A DNA stretch of 64,000 nucleotides, taken from the NCBI GenBank assembly GCA_023442085.1, contig JAEZMT010000085.1, forward strand, positions 1-64,000. The letters are read 5' to 3'. This document shows positions 54,619-64,000 of this stretch, piece after piece; the first letter of the stretch is position 1; the number at the start of each line of letters is the position of its first letter. Origin of the DNA: Pseudomonadota bacterium (lineage in GTDB: Bacteria; Pseudomonadota; Alphaproteobacteria; Rhizobiales; Xanthobacteraceae). Made by a program: the position numbers and the translations under genes. The notes beneath the pieces are model-generated. The model saw only the letters and a list, made by a program, of their open reading frames with translations. It did no database searches and was not told the DNA's origin.

Positions 54619-54705
54619 GTCCGATCTTGGGCGCCGCGCGTTGCCGCACGTCGCCGGTCCCGTTCCAGAAGACCGGCAGGATGCCGGCCGTGTTCCTTTC
54701 GCCGC

Positions 54706-55194
54706 TCAGCGATAGGGCGCGTCGAGCGCGATGGACCGCGCGATCTCGCGCTCCCACCGGTCGCCGTTCGCGAGCAGCTTTTCCTTGTCGTAATAGAGTT
54801 CCTCGCGCGTCTCGGTGGCGAACTCGAAGTTCGGCCCCTCGACGATGGCATCCACCGGGCACGCCTCCTGGCAGAAGCCGCAATAGATGCACTTCACCAT
54901 GTCGATGTCGTAACGCGTGGTGCGGCGGGTGCCGTCGTTGCGGCGCGGGCCGGCCTCGATGGTGATGGCCTGTGCCGGGCAGATGGCCTCGCACAGCTTG
55001 CAGGCGATGCAGCGCTCTTCCCCGTTGGGATAGCGGCGCAGGGCATGCTCGCCGCGGAAGCGCGGCGAGAGCGGGCCCTTCTCGAAGGGATAGTTCAGCG
55101 TCGCCTTGGGCTTGAAGAAGTAGCGCATGGCGAGGAAGAAGCCCGAGACGAGCTCGGTGAGAAAGATGGCGCGCGCGGCCTGATCGAGCTTCAC
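54706..55194 (-). CDS. nuoI: NADH-quinone oxidoreductase subunit I
   Basis: 162 aa with two 4Fe-4S motifs: [12 protein letters not shown] (about residues 62-73) and [12 protein letters not shown] (about 101-112). These are clusters N6a and N6b, which pass electrons to NuoB. The length and the amphipathic N-terminus match the alphaproteobacterial TYKY-type subunit. Confidence 0.96.
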   Translation of the reverse strand: MKLDQAARAIFLTELVSGFFLAMRYFFKPKATLNYPFEKGPLSPRFRGEHALRRYPNGEERCIACKLCEAICPAQAITIEAGPRRNDGTRRTTRYDIDMVKCIYCGFCQEACPVDAIVEGPNFEFATETREELYYDKEKLLANGDRWEREIARSIALDAPYR

Positions 55195-55237
55195 AGGCGC
55201 TCTCCCCGAAGGCTGTGCGAAAGGGCGGAAGGAACGG

Positions 55238-56257
55238 TCATTGCGGCGCCGTCCCGGTGAAGTGCAGCACGCCCGCGACCACCACGACGGCGACGAGGGA
55301 GATCGGCAGGAACACCTTCCAGCCGAGCCGCATGAGCTGGTCGTAGCGATAGCGGGGCACCATGGCCTTGGCCATGGCGAACAGGAAGAACATGAAGCAG
55401 AGCTTGATGACGAACCACACCAGCCCCGGCACCCAGGTGAAGGGCGCGAACGGGATGGGCGACAGCCAGCCGCCGAGGAACAGGATGGTCCCCATGGCGC
55501 ACATGGTCATGATGGCCACGTACTCGCCCAGCATGAACAGCAGATAGGGGGTCGAGCCGTATTCCGTCATGAAGCCCGCCACCAGCTCCGATTCCGCTTC
55601 CACGAGATCGAAGGGCGGACGGTTCGTCTCGGCCAGCGCCGATACGAAGAAGATGACGAACATGGGCAGCAGCGGCAGCCAGTACCAGCCGAGGAAGCCT
55701 AAGCGGCTGTTCTGCGCCTCGACGATCTCCGACAGGTTCAGCGAGCCGGCACACATCAGCACGGTGATGATGACGAAGCCGATGGAGACCTCGTAGGACA
55801 CCATCTGCGCCGCAGAGCGGAGCGCGGCCAGGAATGGATACTTCGAGTTGGAAGCCCAGCCGCCCATGATGATGCCGTACACGCCGAGCGACGAGATGGC
55901 GAAGATGTAGAGCACGCCGACGTTGAGGTCCGCGATCACCCAGCCCGGCGCGATGGGCACCACTGCCCAGGCGGCAAGCGCGAGCACGCAGGTGACGAGC
56001 GGGGCGAGCAGGAAGATCGCCTTGTTGGAGCCCGACGGGATGGTCGGCTCCTTCAGCACGAACTTCAGAAGGTCGGCGAAGGATTGCAGGAGGCCGAACG
56101 GCCCCACCACGTTGGGGCCGCGGCGCAGCTGCACCGCCGCCCAGATCTTGCGGTCCGCCAGCAGGATGAAGGCGATGAAGATCAGGAGCGCCACGAGCAG
56201 CGCGAGGCTCTGCCCGAGGATGATGAGCACCTGGATGAGGGTGTCCTGCCAGTTCAT
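55238..56257 (-). CDS. nuoH: NADH-quinone oxidoreductase subunit H
   Basis: 339 aa from the ATG at 56257. Eight membrane helices and the quinone-site loop motifs [36 protein letters not shown] and [27 protein letters not shown] are present. The frame stays open upstream through nuoG in another phase, but that is a shadow. It anchors the peripheral arm to the membrane. Confidence 0.96.
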   Translation of the reverse strand: MNWQDTLIQVLIILGQSLALLVALLIFIAFILLADRKIWAAVQLRRGPNVVGPFGLLQSFADLLKFVLKEPTIPSGSNKAIFLLAPLVTCVLALAAWAVVPIAPGWVIADLNVGVLYIFAISSLGVYGIIMGGWASNSKYPFLAALRSAAQMVSYEVSIGFVIITVLMCAGSLNLSEIVEAQNSRLGFLGWYWLPLLPMFVIFFVSALAETNRPPFDLVEAESELVAGFMTEYGSTPYLLFMLGEYVAIMTMCAMGTILFLGGWLSPIPFAPFTWVPGLVWFVIKLCFMFFLFAMAKAMVPRYRYDQLMRLGWKVFLPISLVAVVVVAGVLHFTGTAPQ

Positions 56258-56307
56258 GTCCGCGTTTCCGTGAAGCTCGCAGCCGTCCGGTTCACCGTGC
56301 CCATTGC

Positions 56308-58386
56308 CTACTCCGCCGCTTCCGCCGCCGCCGCAAGGCGCAGCGCGGAGCATTCGGCCATCACGGCGGAAGCCCGCGCGATGGGGTTGGTGAGGAAGAA
56401 GTCCTCGATCACCGGCGCGAACGCCGCCTTGTCCACGCTGCCGCCAGCGCCGGCAAGGGTCGCCACCGCGCCCGCGTCCGTCACCGCCGCCTCGTCGATA
56501 TGGCCGAGGTGGGGATAGGCCGAAACGAGCTGGGCGCGCAGCGCCTGCATGTTGTCGAAGGGCAGGGTCTGGCCCAGCACCTCGGACAGCGCCCGCAGGA
56601 TCGCCCAGTCCTCGCGCGCCTCGCCGGGCGGGAAGGCGGCGCGGTTGGCGAACTGCACCCGGCCTTCCGTGTTCACATAGATGCCCGACTTCTCGGGATA
56701 GGCCGCGCCGGGCAGGATCACGTCCGCTCGGTGGGCGCCGCGATCGCCATGGGTGCCGAGATAGACGACGAAGGCGCCGGGGGCGACCTCCACCTCGTCC
56801 GCACCCATCAGGAAGGCCACGTCCAGCGCGCCGGGGGCGGTCATGGCCGCAACGTCCAGCCCGCCGGGGCCGGGAACCGCGCCCATATCGAGTGCACCGA
56901 CGCGGGAAGCCGCGGTGTGCAGCACGCCGAAGCCGTTCCAGCCGTCCTTCACCGCGCCCACCGCCACCGCCACGCGGGCGGCGAGCGACAGAACCGCCGC
57001 GCCATCCGGCCGCGCCAGCGCGCCCTGGCCAACGATGACAAGCGGCCGCTCGGCCTTGCGCAGGATATCCCCGAAGGCGGACGCGCCGGCGAGGTCGGCG
57101 AGGCTGTCGGGGCCGGCGCCGAGATAGTCGTAGGCGTAGGTGAGATCCACCTTGGCGCCGACGAGGCCGATCTTCAGCCCGCCCTGACGCCACCGCTTGC
57201 GGATGCGCGCATTGATAACGGACGCCTCATGCCGCGGGTCGGTGCCCACGAGGAGGATGGCGTCGGCCTGCTCGATGCCGGCGATGGTGGGGTTGAACAC
57301 ATACGTCGCGCGGCCGAGCGTCGGATCGAGCTTCGCGCCATCCTGGCGCGCGTCGATGTTGGCGGAGCCGAGCTTGCCGATCAGCGTCTTGAGGGCGAAC
57401 ACCTCTTCCACGCTGGCGAGATCGCCGATGATCGCGCCGACCTTGGCGGGCGTGGTGCCCTTCACCTTGGCGGCGATGGCGGCGAACGCCTCGCTCCAGG
57501 AGGCCGGGGTCAGGCGGCCGTCCTTGCGCACATAAGGCCGGTCGAGCCGCTGGACCTTGAGGCCGTCCCACACATAGCGGGACTTGTCGGAGATCCACTC
57601 CTCGTTCACGAGGTCATTGTTGCGCGGCAGGATGCGCATGACCTCGCGGCCGCGGGTGTCGATGCGGATGTTGGAGCCCACCGCATCCATGACATCGATG
57701 GATTCGGTCTTGATGAGCTCCCACGGCCGGGCGTGGAACTGGTAAGGCTTGTGAGTCAGCGCGCCCACCGGGCAGAGGTCCGCCACATTGCCCTGCATCT
57801 CCGAGCGCATGGCGTGCTCGAGATAGGTGGTGATCTCCATGTCCTCGCCGCGGCCGATGGCGCCGAGGTCCGGCACGCCGGCGACTTCGGTGGAGAAGCG
57901 CACGCAGCGGGTGCACTGGATGCACCGGTTCATGGAGGTCTTGACCAGCGGTCCGATGTACTTGTCTTCCACGGCCCGCTTGTTCTCGGCGAAGCGCGAG
58001 GTGTCCGCGCCGTAGGCCATGGCCTGGTCCTGCAGGTCGCACTCGCCGCCCTGGTCGCAGATCGGGCAATCCAGCGGGTGGTTGATGAGCAGGAACTCCA
58101 TCACCCCTTCGCGGGCCTTCTTCACCATGGGGCTCTTGGTGAGCACCACGGGCGGCTCGCCGTTGGGGCCGGGGCGCAGGTCCTTCACCGCCATGGCGCA
58201 GGAGGCGGTGGGCTTGGGCGGCCCGCCCTTCACTTCCACCAGGCACATGCGGCAGTTGCCGGCAATCGACAGCCGTTCATGGAAGCAGAAGCGCGGAATC
58301 TCGACGCCCGCCGCCTCGCACGCCTGAAGCAGCGTGTACTCGGCAGGTACATCGACCTCGGTTCCGTCGACGACGATCTTCGCCAT
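56308..58386 (-). CDS. nuoG: NADH-quinone oxidoreductase subunit G
   Basis: 692 aa from the ATG at 58386. The N-terminal 2Fe-2S ferredoxin domain (CRMCLVEV) is followed by the 4Fe-4S region ([19 protein letters not shown]) and [11 protein letters not shown] molybdopterin-oxidoreductase-like domain without cofactor chemistry completes the chain. Length matches the short alphaproteobacterial/mitochondrial 75-kDa type rather than the 900-aa enterobacterial one. Confidence 0.95.
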   Translation of the reverse strand: MAKIVVDGTEVDVPAEYTLLQACEAAGVEIPRFCFHERLSIAGNCRMCLVEVKGGPPKPTASCAMAVKDLRPGPNGEPPVVLTKSPMVKKAREGVMEFLLINHPLDCPICDQGGECDLQDQAMAYGADTSRFAENKRAVEDKYIGPLVKTSMNRCIQCTRCVRFSTEVAGVPDLGAIGRGEDMEITTYLEHAMRSEMQGNVADLCPVGALTHKPYQFHARPWELIKTESIDVMDAVGSNIRIDTRGREVMRILPRNNDLVNEEWISDKSRYVWDGLKVQRLDRPYVRKDGRLTPASWSEAFAAIAAKVKGTTPAKVGAIIGDLASVEEVFALKTLIGKLGSANIDARQDGAKLDPTLGRATYVFNPTIAGIEQADAILLVGTDPRHEASVINARIRKRWRQGGLKIGLVGAKVDLTYAYDYLGAGPDSLADLAGASAFGDILRKAERPLVIVGQGALARPDGAAVLSLAARVAVAVGAVKDGWNGFGVLHTAASRVGALDMGAVPGPGGLDVAAMTAPGALDVAFLMGADEVEVAPGAFVVYLGTHGDRGAHRADVILPGAAYPEKSGIYVNTEGRVQFANRAAFPPGEAREDWAILRALSEVLGQTLPFDNMQALRAQLVSAYPHLGHIDEAAVTDAGAVATLAGAGGSVDKAAFAPVIEDFFLTNPIARASAVMAECSALRLAAAAEAAE

Positions 58387-58502
58387 CACTTCCACCTCAC
58401 CTTGAACCGCGCCGGGCGCGGCCGGAGCCGGACGCGCGGCGCCCGCTCCCTGAGACAACTCCCTCCCCGCCCGTCGCGTCGGCGCGCCCGGCGGGGTGCT
58501 CT

Positions 58503-59807
58503 TCACTCCGCCGCGACCGGGACCACGGGGTCCGGATGCGGGTTGGCCGCATACTGATCGATGCGCGCCTCGATCACGTGACGATAGTGCCGGATGAGGC
58601 CCTGTACCGGCCACGCAGCGGCATCGCCGAGCGCGCAGATGGTGTGGCCCTCGATCTGGGTGGTCACTTCCAGAAGCAGGTCGATCTCGCGCTTCTGGGC
58701 GCGGCCCTCGGCCATGCGGGAGACCACCCGCCACATCCAGCCGGTGCCCTCGCGGCAGGGCGTGCACTGGCCGCAGCTCTCGTGCTTGAAGAAGGCCGAG
58801 ATGCGGGCGATGGCCTTGATGATGTCGGTGGACTTGTCCATTACCAGCACGCCGGCCGTGCCGAAGGACGACTTCACCGCGCGGGTGCCGTCGAAGTCCA
58901 TGATGAGGTCTTCGCATTGCTCGCCGGGGATCACCGGGCAGGACGCGCCGCCGGGGATGATGCCGAGCAGATTGTCCCAGCCGCCGCGGATGCCGCCGCC
59001 GTGCTTCTCCACGAGCTCCTTGAACGGGATGCTCATGGCCTCTTCCACCACACAGGGCGTGTTCACGTGGCCGGCAAGGGAGAACAGCTTGGTGCCCACA
59101 TTGTTCGGGCGGCCGATGGAGGAGAACCACGCCGCGCCGCGCCGCAGGATGGTGGGCGCGACCGCGATGCTCTCCACGTTGTTCACCGTGGTAGGGCAGC
59201 CGTAGAGGCCCATGTTCGCGGGGAACGGGGGCTTCAGGCGCGGCATGCCCTTCTTGCCCTCGAGGCTCTCCAGCAGCGCAGTTTCCTCGCCGCAGATATA
59301 GGCGCCGGCACCGTGGTGGACATAGAGGTCGAAGGGGTAGCCGTGGACGTTGTCCTTGCCGATGAGGCGCGCCTCATAAGCTTGGTCCACAGCCGCCTGC
59401 AGGCGCTCGCGCTCGAAGATGTATTCGCCGCGGATGTAGATGTAGGCCGCGTGGGCGCCCATGGCGAAGGAGGCGATCAGGCAGCCCTCGATCAGCGTAT
59501 GCGGATCGTTGCGCATGATCTCCCGGTCCTTGCAGGTGCCGGGCTCGGATTCGTCGGCGTTCACCACCAGATAATGGGGGCGGCCATCGGACTGCTTCGG
59601 CATGAAGGACCACTTCATGCCGGTGGAGAAGCCGGCGCCGCCGCGGCCGCGCAGGCCGGACGCCTTCATCTCGTTGATGATCCAGTCGCGGCCCTTCTCC
59701 AGGATGGCCTTGGTGCCGTCCCAGTTGCCGCGCTTGAGGGCGCCCTGAAGACCGAAGTCGTGGAAGCCGTAGAGATTGGTGAAGATGCGGTCCTTGTCGG
59801 CGAGCAT
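58503..59807 (-). CDS. nuoF: NADH-quinone oxidoreductase subunit F
   Basis: 434 aa from the ATG at 59807, with AGGAGTGAGG just upstream overlapping the nuoE stop. NADH-binding [16 protein letters not shown] (about 55-70) and FMN region [19 protein letters not shown] (about 168-186) are visible. The C-terminal 4Fe-4S motif [14 protein letters not shown] has the expected spacing. This is the NADH entry subunit. Confidence 0.96.
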   Translation of the reverse strand: MLADKDRIFTNLYGFHDFGLQGALKRGNWDGTKAILEKGRDWIINEMKASGLRGRGGAGFSTGMKWSFMPKQSDGRPHYLVVNADESEPGTCKDREIMRNDPHTLIEGCLIASFAMGAHAAYIYIRGEYIFERERLQAAVDQAYEARLIGKDNVHGYPFDLYVHHGAGAYICGEETALLESLEGKKGMPRLKPPFPANMGLYGCPTTVNNVESIAVAPTILRRGAAWFSSIGRPNNVGTKLFSLAGHVNTPCVVEEAMSIPFKELVEKHGGGIRGGWDNLLGIIPGGASCPVIPGEQCEDLIMDFDGTRAVKSSFGTAGVLVMDKSTDIIKAIARISAFFKHESCGQCTPCREGTGWMWRVVSRMAEGRAQKREIDLLLEVTTQIEGHTICALGDAAAWPVQGLIRHYRHVIEARIDQYAANPHPDPVVPVAAE

Positions 59808-59812
59808 GGGCC

Positions 59813-60715
59813 TCACTCCTCCGGATCGCGCACGCCGGTGCCGGTCTTCACCGGCTCACGGTCAGAACCTGTAACGGACGGGCTGGAGGCCTGCGCCTCC
59901 GCGGCGACGGCCTCGCGCTTCTCGCGGGTGTCGGCGCCGTCGGCCGCCTTTTCCTGGGCCGCCGCGACGGCGCCCATGGGATCGGCGGGGCTTCCCTCGG
60001 CGGCACGGTGACGGCCGGCGGAGAGGAGATCGGGCGTCTCGGTCCCGGCAGCAGCCGGCGCCGGCGCTTCGGGCGCGGAGGGCTCGGTGCCCGGCACAGT
60101 GGTGGCGAAGGCATAGAGCGCGGGATCAAGCAGCACGCGCGGGCCGCCCTCGGGCTCGGAGCCCTTGCGGGAATTCTGCGGCCCCACCTTCACCGGACGG
60201 CCGGCGGCGAGATCATCGAGCAGCTTCTCGAAATTCTCGGGGGTCAGGTCTTCGTAATAATCGTCGTTGATCTGCACCATGGGCGCATTGGTGCAGGCGC
60301 CGAGGCATTCCACCTCAAGCCAGGAGAAGGTGCCGTCGGCGGACACATGCCGCTCATGGCCGATCTTCTTCTCGCAGACGTGCTTGATGGCTTCCGCGCC
60401 GCGCAGCATGCAGGGCGTGGTGCCGCACAGCTGCACGAAATACTTCCCCACCGGCTCAAGGTTGAACATGGTGTAGAAGGTAGCGATCTCCAGCACGCGG
60501 ATGTTCGCCATGCCAAGGCGCTCGGCGACCGCGCGGATGGCGGGCTCGGGCAGCCAGCCGCCCGCGGCCTTCTGGGTTTCCCACAGAAGAGGCACCACGG
60601 CGCTGGCCTGCCGGCCTTCCGGATACTTGGCGATCAGCTTCTGCGCGATGGCCTCCAGCTCCGGCGGGAAGCTGAAGCTCTCGGGCTGCTCGGCGGCGAG
60701 GCGGCGGACGGACAT
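59813..60715 (-). CDS. nuoE: NADH-quinone oxidoreductase subunit E with a long C-terminal tail
   Basis: 300 aa. Residues 1-190 are a normal thioredoxin-like 24-kDa subunit with the 2Fe-2S ligands CGTTPC (about 97-102) and CLGAC (about 138-142). The remaining 110 residues are an Ala/Pro/Glu-rich, low-complexity extension with no recognisable domain. Related alphaproteobacteria often have extended NuoE tails, so it is probably real and disordered. Confidence 0.93.
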   Translation of the reverse strand: MSVRRLAAEQPESFSFPPELEAIAQKLIAKYPEGRQASAVVPLLWETQKAAGGWLPEPAIRAVAERLGMANIRVLEIATFYTMFNLEPVGKYFVQLCGTTPCMLRGAEAIKHVCEKKIGHERHVSADGTFSWLEVECLGACTNAPMVQINDDYYEDLTPENFEKLLDDLAAGRPVKVGPQNSRKGSEPEGGPRVLLDPALYAFATTVPGTEPSAPEAPAPAAAGTETPDLLSAGRHRAAEGSPADPMGAVAAAQEKAADGADTREKREAVAAEAQASSPSVTGSDREPVKTGTGVRDPEE

Positions 60716-60789
60716 GGTTCAGATCCCGCAACAAGCCGCGCGCGGGCCGCGCGCGAGCATCGGGCAAAGGGCGAGCGGAAGGCGGGCCA

Positions 60790-61998
60790 TCAGCGGTCCA
60801 CCTCCCCGAACACGATGTCGAGCGAGCCGAGCACCGCGGAGACGTCGGCCAGCATGTGGCCGCGATTGAGGAAGTCCATGGCCTGCAGGTGCGCGAACCC
60901 GGGAGCGCGAATCTTGCAGCGGTAAGGCTTGTTGGTCCCGTCCGAGACGAGATAGACGCCGAACTCGCCCTTGGGCGCTTCCACCGCCGCATACACGTCG
61001 CCTTCCGGCACGTGGAAGCCTTCGGTGTAGAGCTTGAAGTGGTGGATGAGCGCTTCCATGGAGCGCTTCATCTCGGCCCGCTTCGGCGGCGCGATCTTGT
61101 GGTCCTGGGTGTGGACCGGGCCCGACTCCTTCAGCAGGCGCTCGACGCACTGCTTCATGATGTAGGTCGACTGGCGCATCTCTTCCATGCGGACGAGATA
61201 GCGGTCGTAGCAGTCGCCGTGCTTGCCCACCGGAATGTCGAAGTCGAGTTCCGAATAGCACTCGTAGGGCTGGGAGCGCCTGAGATCCCACGCCGCGCCG
61301 GAGCCGCGCAGCACCGGGCCGGAGAAGCCCCAGGACAGCGCTTCTTCCACCGACACCACGCCGATGTCCACGGTGCGCTGCTTGAAGATGCGGTTGTTGG
61401 TGACGAGGGCGTCGAGGTCCGCCACCAGCTTCAGGAACGGGTCGCAGAAGGCGCCGATGTCTTCCACCAGCTGCCGGGGCAGGTCCTGGTGGACGCCGCC
61501 GGGCCGGAAATAGGCGGCGTGCATGCGGCTGCCGGAGGCGCGCTCATAGAAGATCATGAGCTTCTCGCGCTCCTCGAAGCCCCACAAAGGCGGGGTCAGC
61601 GCGCCCACGTCCATGGCGAACGTGGTGACGTTGAGGAGGTGGGAGAGCAGGCGCCCGATCTCGGAATAGAGCACGCGGATGAGCTGGCCGCGCTTCGGCA
61701 CCTCGATGCCCAGCAGCTTCTCCACCGCGAGGCAGTAGGCGTGCTCCTGGTTCATCGGCGCGCAATAGTCGAGCCGATCGAAATAGGGCACGGCCTGAAG
61801 GTAGGTCTTGGCCTCGATCAGCTTCTCGGTGCCGCGATGGAGGAGGCCGATGTGCGGGTCCACCCGCTCCACCACCTCGCCATCCAGCTCCAGCACGAGG
61901 CGCAGCACGCCGTGCGCCGCAGGATGCTGCGGGCCGAAATTGATCTGGAAGTTGCGGACCTTGTCCGCTGGCTTCATCTCGTCGGCGACATCAACCAT
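60790..61998 (-). CDS. nuoD: NADH-quinone oxidoreductase subunit D
   Basis: 402 aa from the ATG at 61998, with GAGGGAG upstream. The N-terminus has [22 protein letters not shown], with the quinone-site histidine, and [15 protein letters not shown]. The C-terminus [29 protein letters not shown] is canonical. NuoC and NuoD are separate genes, as in alphaproteobacteria, unlike the fused enterobacterial NuoCD. Confidence 0.96.
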   Translation of the reverse strand: MVDVADEMKPADKVRNFQINFGPQHPAAHGVLRLVLELDGEVVERVDPHIGLLHRGTEKLIEAKTYLQAVPYFDRLDYCAPMNQEHAYCLAVEKLLGIEVPKRGQLIRVLYSEIGRLLSHLLNVTTFAMDVGALTPPLWGFEEREKLMIFYERASGSRMHAAYFRPGGVHQDLPRQLVEDIGAFCDPFLKLVADLDALVTNNRIFKQRTVDIGVVSVEEALSWGFSGPVLRGSGAAWDLRRSQPYECYSELDFDIPVGKHGDCYDRYLVRMEEMRQSTYIMKQCVERLLKESGPVHTQDHKIAPPKRAEMKRSMEALIHHFKLYTEGFHVPEGDVYAAVEAPKGEFGVYLVSDGTNKPYRCKIRAPGFAHLQAMDFLNRGHMLADVSAVLGSLDIVFGEVDR

Positions 61999-62009
61999 GA
62001 GACGCTCCC

Positions 62010-62639
62010 TCACCCGGCCTTGGGCGGCGCGGGCGGCTGGCCCGAGGCCTTCTCGTCACCGGGCAGGACGTATTCCACGCCCTCCCACGGCGAGAGGAAG
62101 TCGAAGTTCCGGAACTCCTGCGGCAGGCGGACCGGCTCGTAGACCACGCGCTTCTGGGCGTCGTCGTAGCGCACCTCCACGAAGCCCGTGGTCGGGAAGT
62201 CCTTGCGCAGGGGATGCCCGTCGAAGCCGTAGTCCGTCAAAAGGCGGCGCAGCTCCGGGTGGCCGGTGAACAGGATGCCGTACATGTCGTAGGCCTCCCG
62301 CTCGAACCAGTTGGCACCGGGGAAGACGCCGGTGATGGAGGGCACCGGGGTGTCCTCGTCGGTGGCGACCTTGAGGCGGACGCGGGCGTTCTGCTTCACG
62401 GAGAGCAGGTGGTACACCACGTCGAACCGCTTCTCGCGGGCCGGATAGTCCACGCCGCACACGTCCACGATGCAGGTGAACAGGCAGGCGGGGTCGTCCC
62501 GCAGGAAGGTCACGGCCTTGACGATCTGCGACGGCTCGATGAAGAGCGCCAGCTCGCCATAGGCGATCTCGGTGCCGGTCACCACGCCCGGCAGGGCGCC
62601 GGAGACGTGGGCGGCGAGGTCGTTGAGGGTCTCGTCCAT
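62010..62639 (-). CDS. nuoC: NADH-quinone oxidoreductase subunit C
   Basis: 209 aa from the ATG at 62639 (GGGAG upstream). The family signature [37 protein letters not shown] is complete near residues 108-143. It forms the connecting module with NuoD. Confidence 0.95.
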   Translation of the reverse strand: MDETLNDLAAHVSGALPGVVTGTEIAYGELALFIEPSQIVKAVTFLRDDPACLFTCIVDVCGVDYPAREKRFDVVYHLLSVKQNARVRLKVATDEDTPVPSITGVFPGANWFEREAYDMYGILFTGHPELRRLLTDYGFDGHPLRKDFPTTGFVEVRYDDAQKRVVYEPVRLPQEFRNFDFLSPWEGVEYVLPGDEKASGQPPAPPKAG

Positions 62640-62654
62640 CACACCGGCTCCCGA

Positions 62655-63233
62655 TCAGCGCTCGATGGTGCCGATGCGGCGGATCTTCTTCTGCAGCAGC
62701 AGCACGCCGTAGAGCAGCGCCTCCGCCGTGGGCGGGCAGCCCGGCACGTAGATGTCCACCGGCACGATGCGGTCACAGCCGCGCACCACCGAATAGGAGA
62801 AGTGGTAGTAGCCGCCGCCGTTGGCGCACGAGCCCATGGAGATGACGTAGCGCGGCTCCGGCATCTGGTCATAGACCTTGCGGAAGGCCGGGGCCATCTT
62901 GTTCGTCAGGGTGCCTGCCACGATGATCACGTCGGATTGGCGCGGCGTGGCACGCGGGGCGAAGCCGAAGCGCTCGGCGTCGTAGCGCGGCATCGACATC
63001 TGCATCATCTCGACCGCGCAGCACGCGAGCCCGAAGGTCATCCACATGAGGGACCCGGTTCGCGCCCAGGTGATCAGATCCTCGGCGGTCGTGACCACGA
63101 AGCCCTTGTCGGCGAGCTCGGCGTTGACCTCGCGGAAGAACGGATCGCGCGCCCCAACCGGCTGCCCCGTCGAAGGATCGATGATGCCACGCGGTGCCGG
63201 TGCAATCGCGGTCTGGGAGGCGGTCAGTCCCAT
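62655..63233 (-). CDS. nuoB: NADH-quinone oxidoreductase subunit B
   Basis: 192 aa from the ATG at 63233, which overlaps the end of nuoA by ten bases. The N2 cluster ligands are visible: GLACCAVEM (two adjacent cysteines), GSCANGGG and VPGCPP. N2 is the last cluster before quinone. Confidence 0.95.
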   Translation of the reverse strand: MGLTASQTAIAPAPRGIIDPSTGQPVGARDPFFREVNAELADKGFVVTTAEDLITWARTGSLMWMTFGLACCAVEMMQMSMPRYDAERFGFAPRATPRQSDVIIVAGTLTNKMAPAFRKVYDQMPEPRYVISMGSCANGGGYYHFSYSVVRGCDRIVPVDIYVPGCPPTAEALLYGVLLLQKKIRRIGTIER

Positions 63234-63589
63234 TCCAGCGCTCCCTTCTTCCACTCGTAGATGAAGCCGATCGTGAGGATGGCCAGGAAAATCATCATCG
63301 ACCAGAAGCCGTACCAGCCGAGGTCGCCGAAGGTGATGGCCCAGGGGAAGAGGAACGCCACTTCGAGGTCGAAAATGATGAACAGGATGGCGACGAGATA
63401 GAACCGGATGTCGAACTTCATCCGGGCGTCGTCAAACGCATTGAAGCCGCACTCGTAGGCCGAGAGCTTCTCCGGATCGGGACTCTTGTAGGCCAGCAGG
63501 AACGGGGCAACGAGAAGCGCTGCCGCGATCACCACCGAGACGCCGATGAAGATGATGAGAGGTAGGTAGTCAGATACGACTGCGTTCAT
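63224..63589 (-). CDS. nuoA: NADH-quinone oxidoreductase subunit A
   Basis: 121 aa with three helices. The conserved [40 protein letters not shown] contains the exposed cysteine loop and acidic residues of ND3. It is the first gene of the 14-gene operon, so the promoter should lie in 63590-63785. I see no clear -35/-10 pair or operator there. Confidence 0.95.
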   Translation of the reverse strand: MNAVVSDYLPLIIFIGVSVVIAAALLVAPFLLAYKSPDPEKLSAYECGFNAFDDARMKFDIRFYLVAILFIIFDLEVAFLFPWAITFGDLGWYGFWSMMIFLAILTIGFIYEWKKGALEWD

Positions 63590-63785
63590 TCGCCACCTGC
63601 GAACGCGGACAGGTCAGGGGCCGGAACGCGTTGGGTTGCTTGTCTTTGAGGCAGATATGGCCGCGAGCCGGACCGTCCGCAAAGCGTGCGGCTCGATTAT
63701 CGCAGCGGTTCTAAAGTGACAAGCCGTCGCTGCGACGCACAAGCGTGTTTCCGGCTTGTTTCGAAACTCGGCCCGGCGGGGCCGG

Positions 63786-64000
63786 TCAGCCGATCCCTGC
63801 GGCGCGGTCCGCAGCCGCCGCTGCCTTCTCCTGCGCCCTACGCGCCGCCTCGTCGCCTGAGCGCTCAGAGCGCGCCCTCGCCTCGCACTTGGCGCGCAGC
63901 TCATCGAGTTCCTCGTCCGTAAGATGCTCGATGCCGATGTAGACGTTCTGAGCCGCGCTCGCCCGGATCAGCTCGTCGAGCTTGGTCTGGATGGCGGCGC
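63786..64000 (-). CDS. low-affinity iron permease family protein, C-terminal part (runs off window)
   Basis: The last 71 codons are visible, ending at TGA 63786-63788. They read AIQTKLDELIRASAAQNVYIGIEHLTDEELDELRAKCEARARSE and then an Ala/Lys-rich tail. The KLDELIRA...FIGIEHLTDEELDEL pattern is typical of the C-terminus of the low-affinity iron permease (Fet4-like) family. The membrane part lies beyond the window. Confidence 0.75.
   Translation of the reverse strand, partial: AAIQTKLDELIRASAAQNVYIGIEHLTDEELDELRAKCEARARSERSGDEAARRAQEKAAAAADRAAGIG

Overview
The window is GC-rich alphaproteobacterial chromosome. The nuoA-N operon is followed on the same strand by birA, an RNase J gene, methylmalonyl-CoA epimerase and a DUF1467 gene. 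This order, with a C1:A72-type initiator tRNA of the alphaproteobacterial kind, points to Hyphomicrobiales (Rhizobiales). Xanthobacteraceae-like is my guess; no marker here fixes the genus. Almost every base is coding, and many long antisense frames are GC shadows.

Region 1 (1-15.75 kb) is an accessory catabolic locus. An IclR-type regulator and a divergent enoyl-CoA hydratase-family gene face a plus-strand run. That run holds a five-component peptide/opine-type ABC importer (two permeases, a fused double ATPase, a solute-binding protein), a cytoplasmic BisC-like molybdoenzyme, HyuA/HyuB, an SDR, a cystathionine beta-lyase-like PLP enzyme and a Glyoxalase_3-type protein. Two near-identical operators (TGTTCTA-N5-TAGAACA) flank the divergent promoters. 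A sulfoxide reductase beside a C-S lyase and an oxoprolinase/hydantoinase suggests use of an imported sulfur-containing amino-acid derivative. An orphan GAF-HWE histidine kinase follows.

Region 2 (17.25-38.41 kb) looks like a 21-kb genomic island. It lies between an intact tRNA-fMet (38395-38471, minus) and a degenerate direct repeat of that tRNA's 3' end plus terminator (17250-17326). A relic of a large serine recombinase sits inside the tRNA-proximal end. The cargo is a coherent acid-degradation set: a TRAP importer, an acyl-CoA ligase, two acyl-CoA-dehydrogenase-fold proteins, a flavin reductase, two MaoC-type hydratases, an enoyl-CoA hydratase, an SDR, a thiolase, a biotin-dependent carboxylase split into three genes (BC, free BCCP, CT), an FAD-dependent dehydrogenase, a four-rhodanese protein and a MocR-type regulator. 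Matching AATGTA-N14-TACATT sites precede the MocR gene and the divergent dehydrogenase/flavin reductase promoter.

Region 3 (38.5-48.7 kb) is housekeeping: azlCD, tRNA-Leu(TAA), a DoxX protein, an IscA/ErpA-type protein, a 1247-aa PAS-GGDEF-EAL protein, DUF1467, epimerase, RNase J and BirA. Region 4 (48.7-63.6 kb) is the complete 14-gene complex I operon on the minus strand. The window ends in the C-terminal part of a low-affinity iron permease-family gene.
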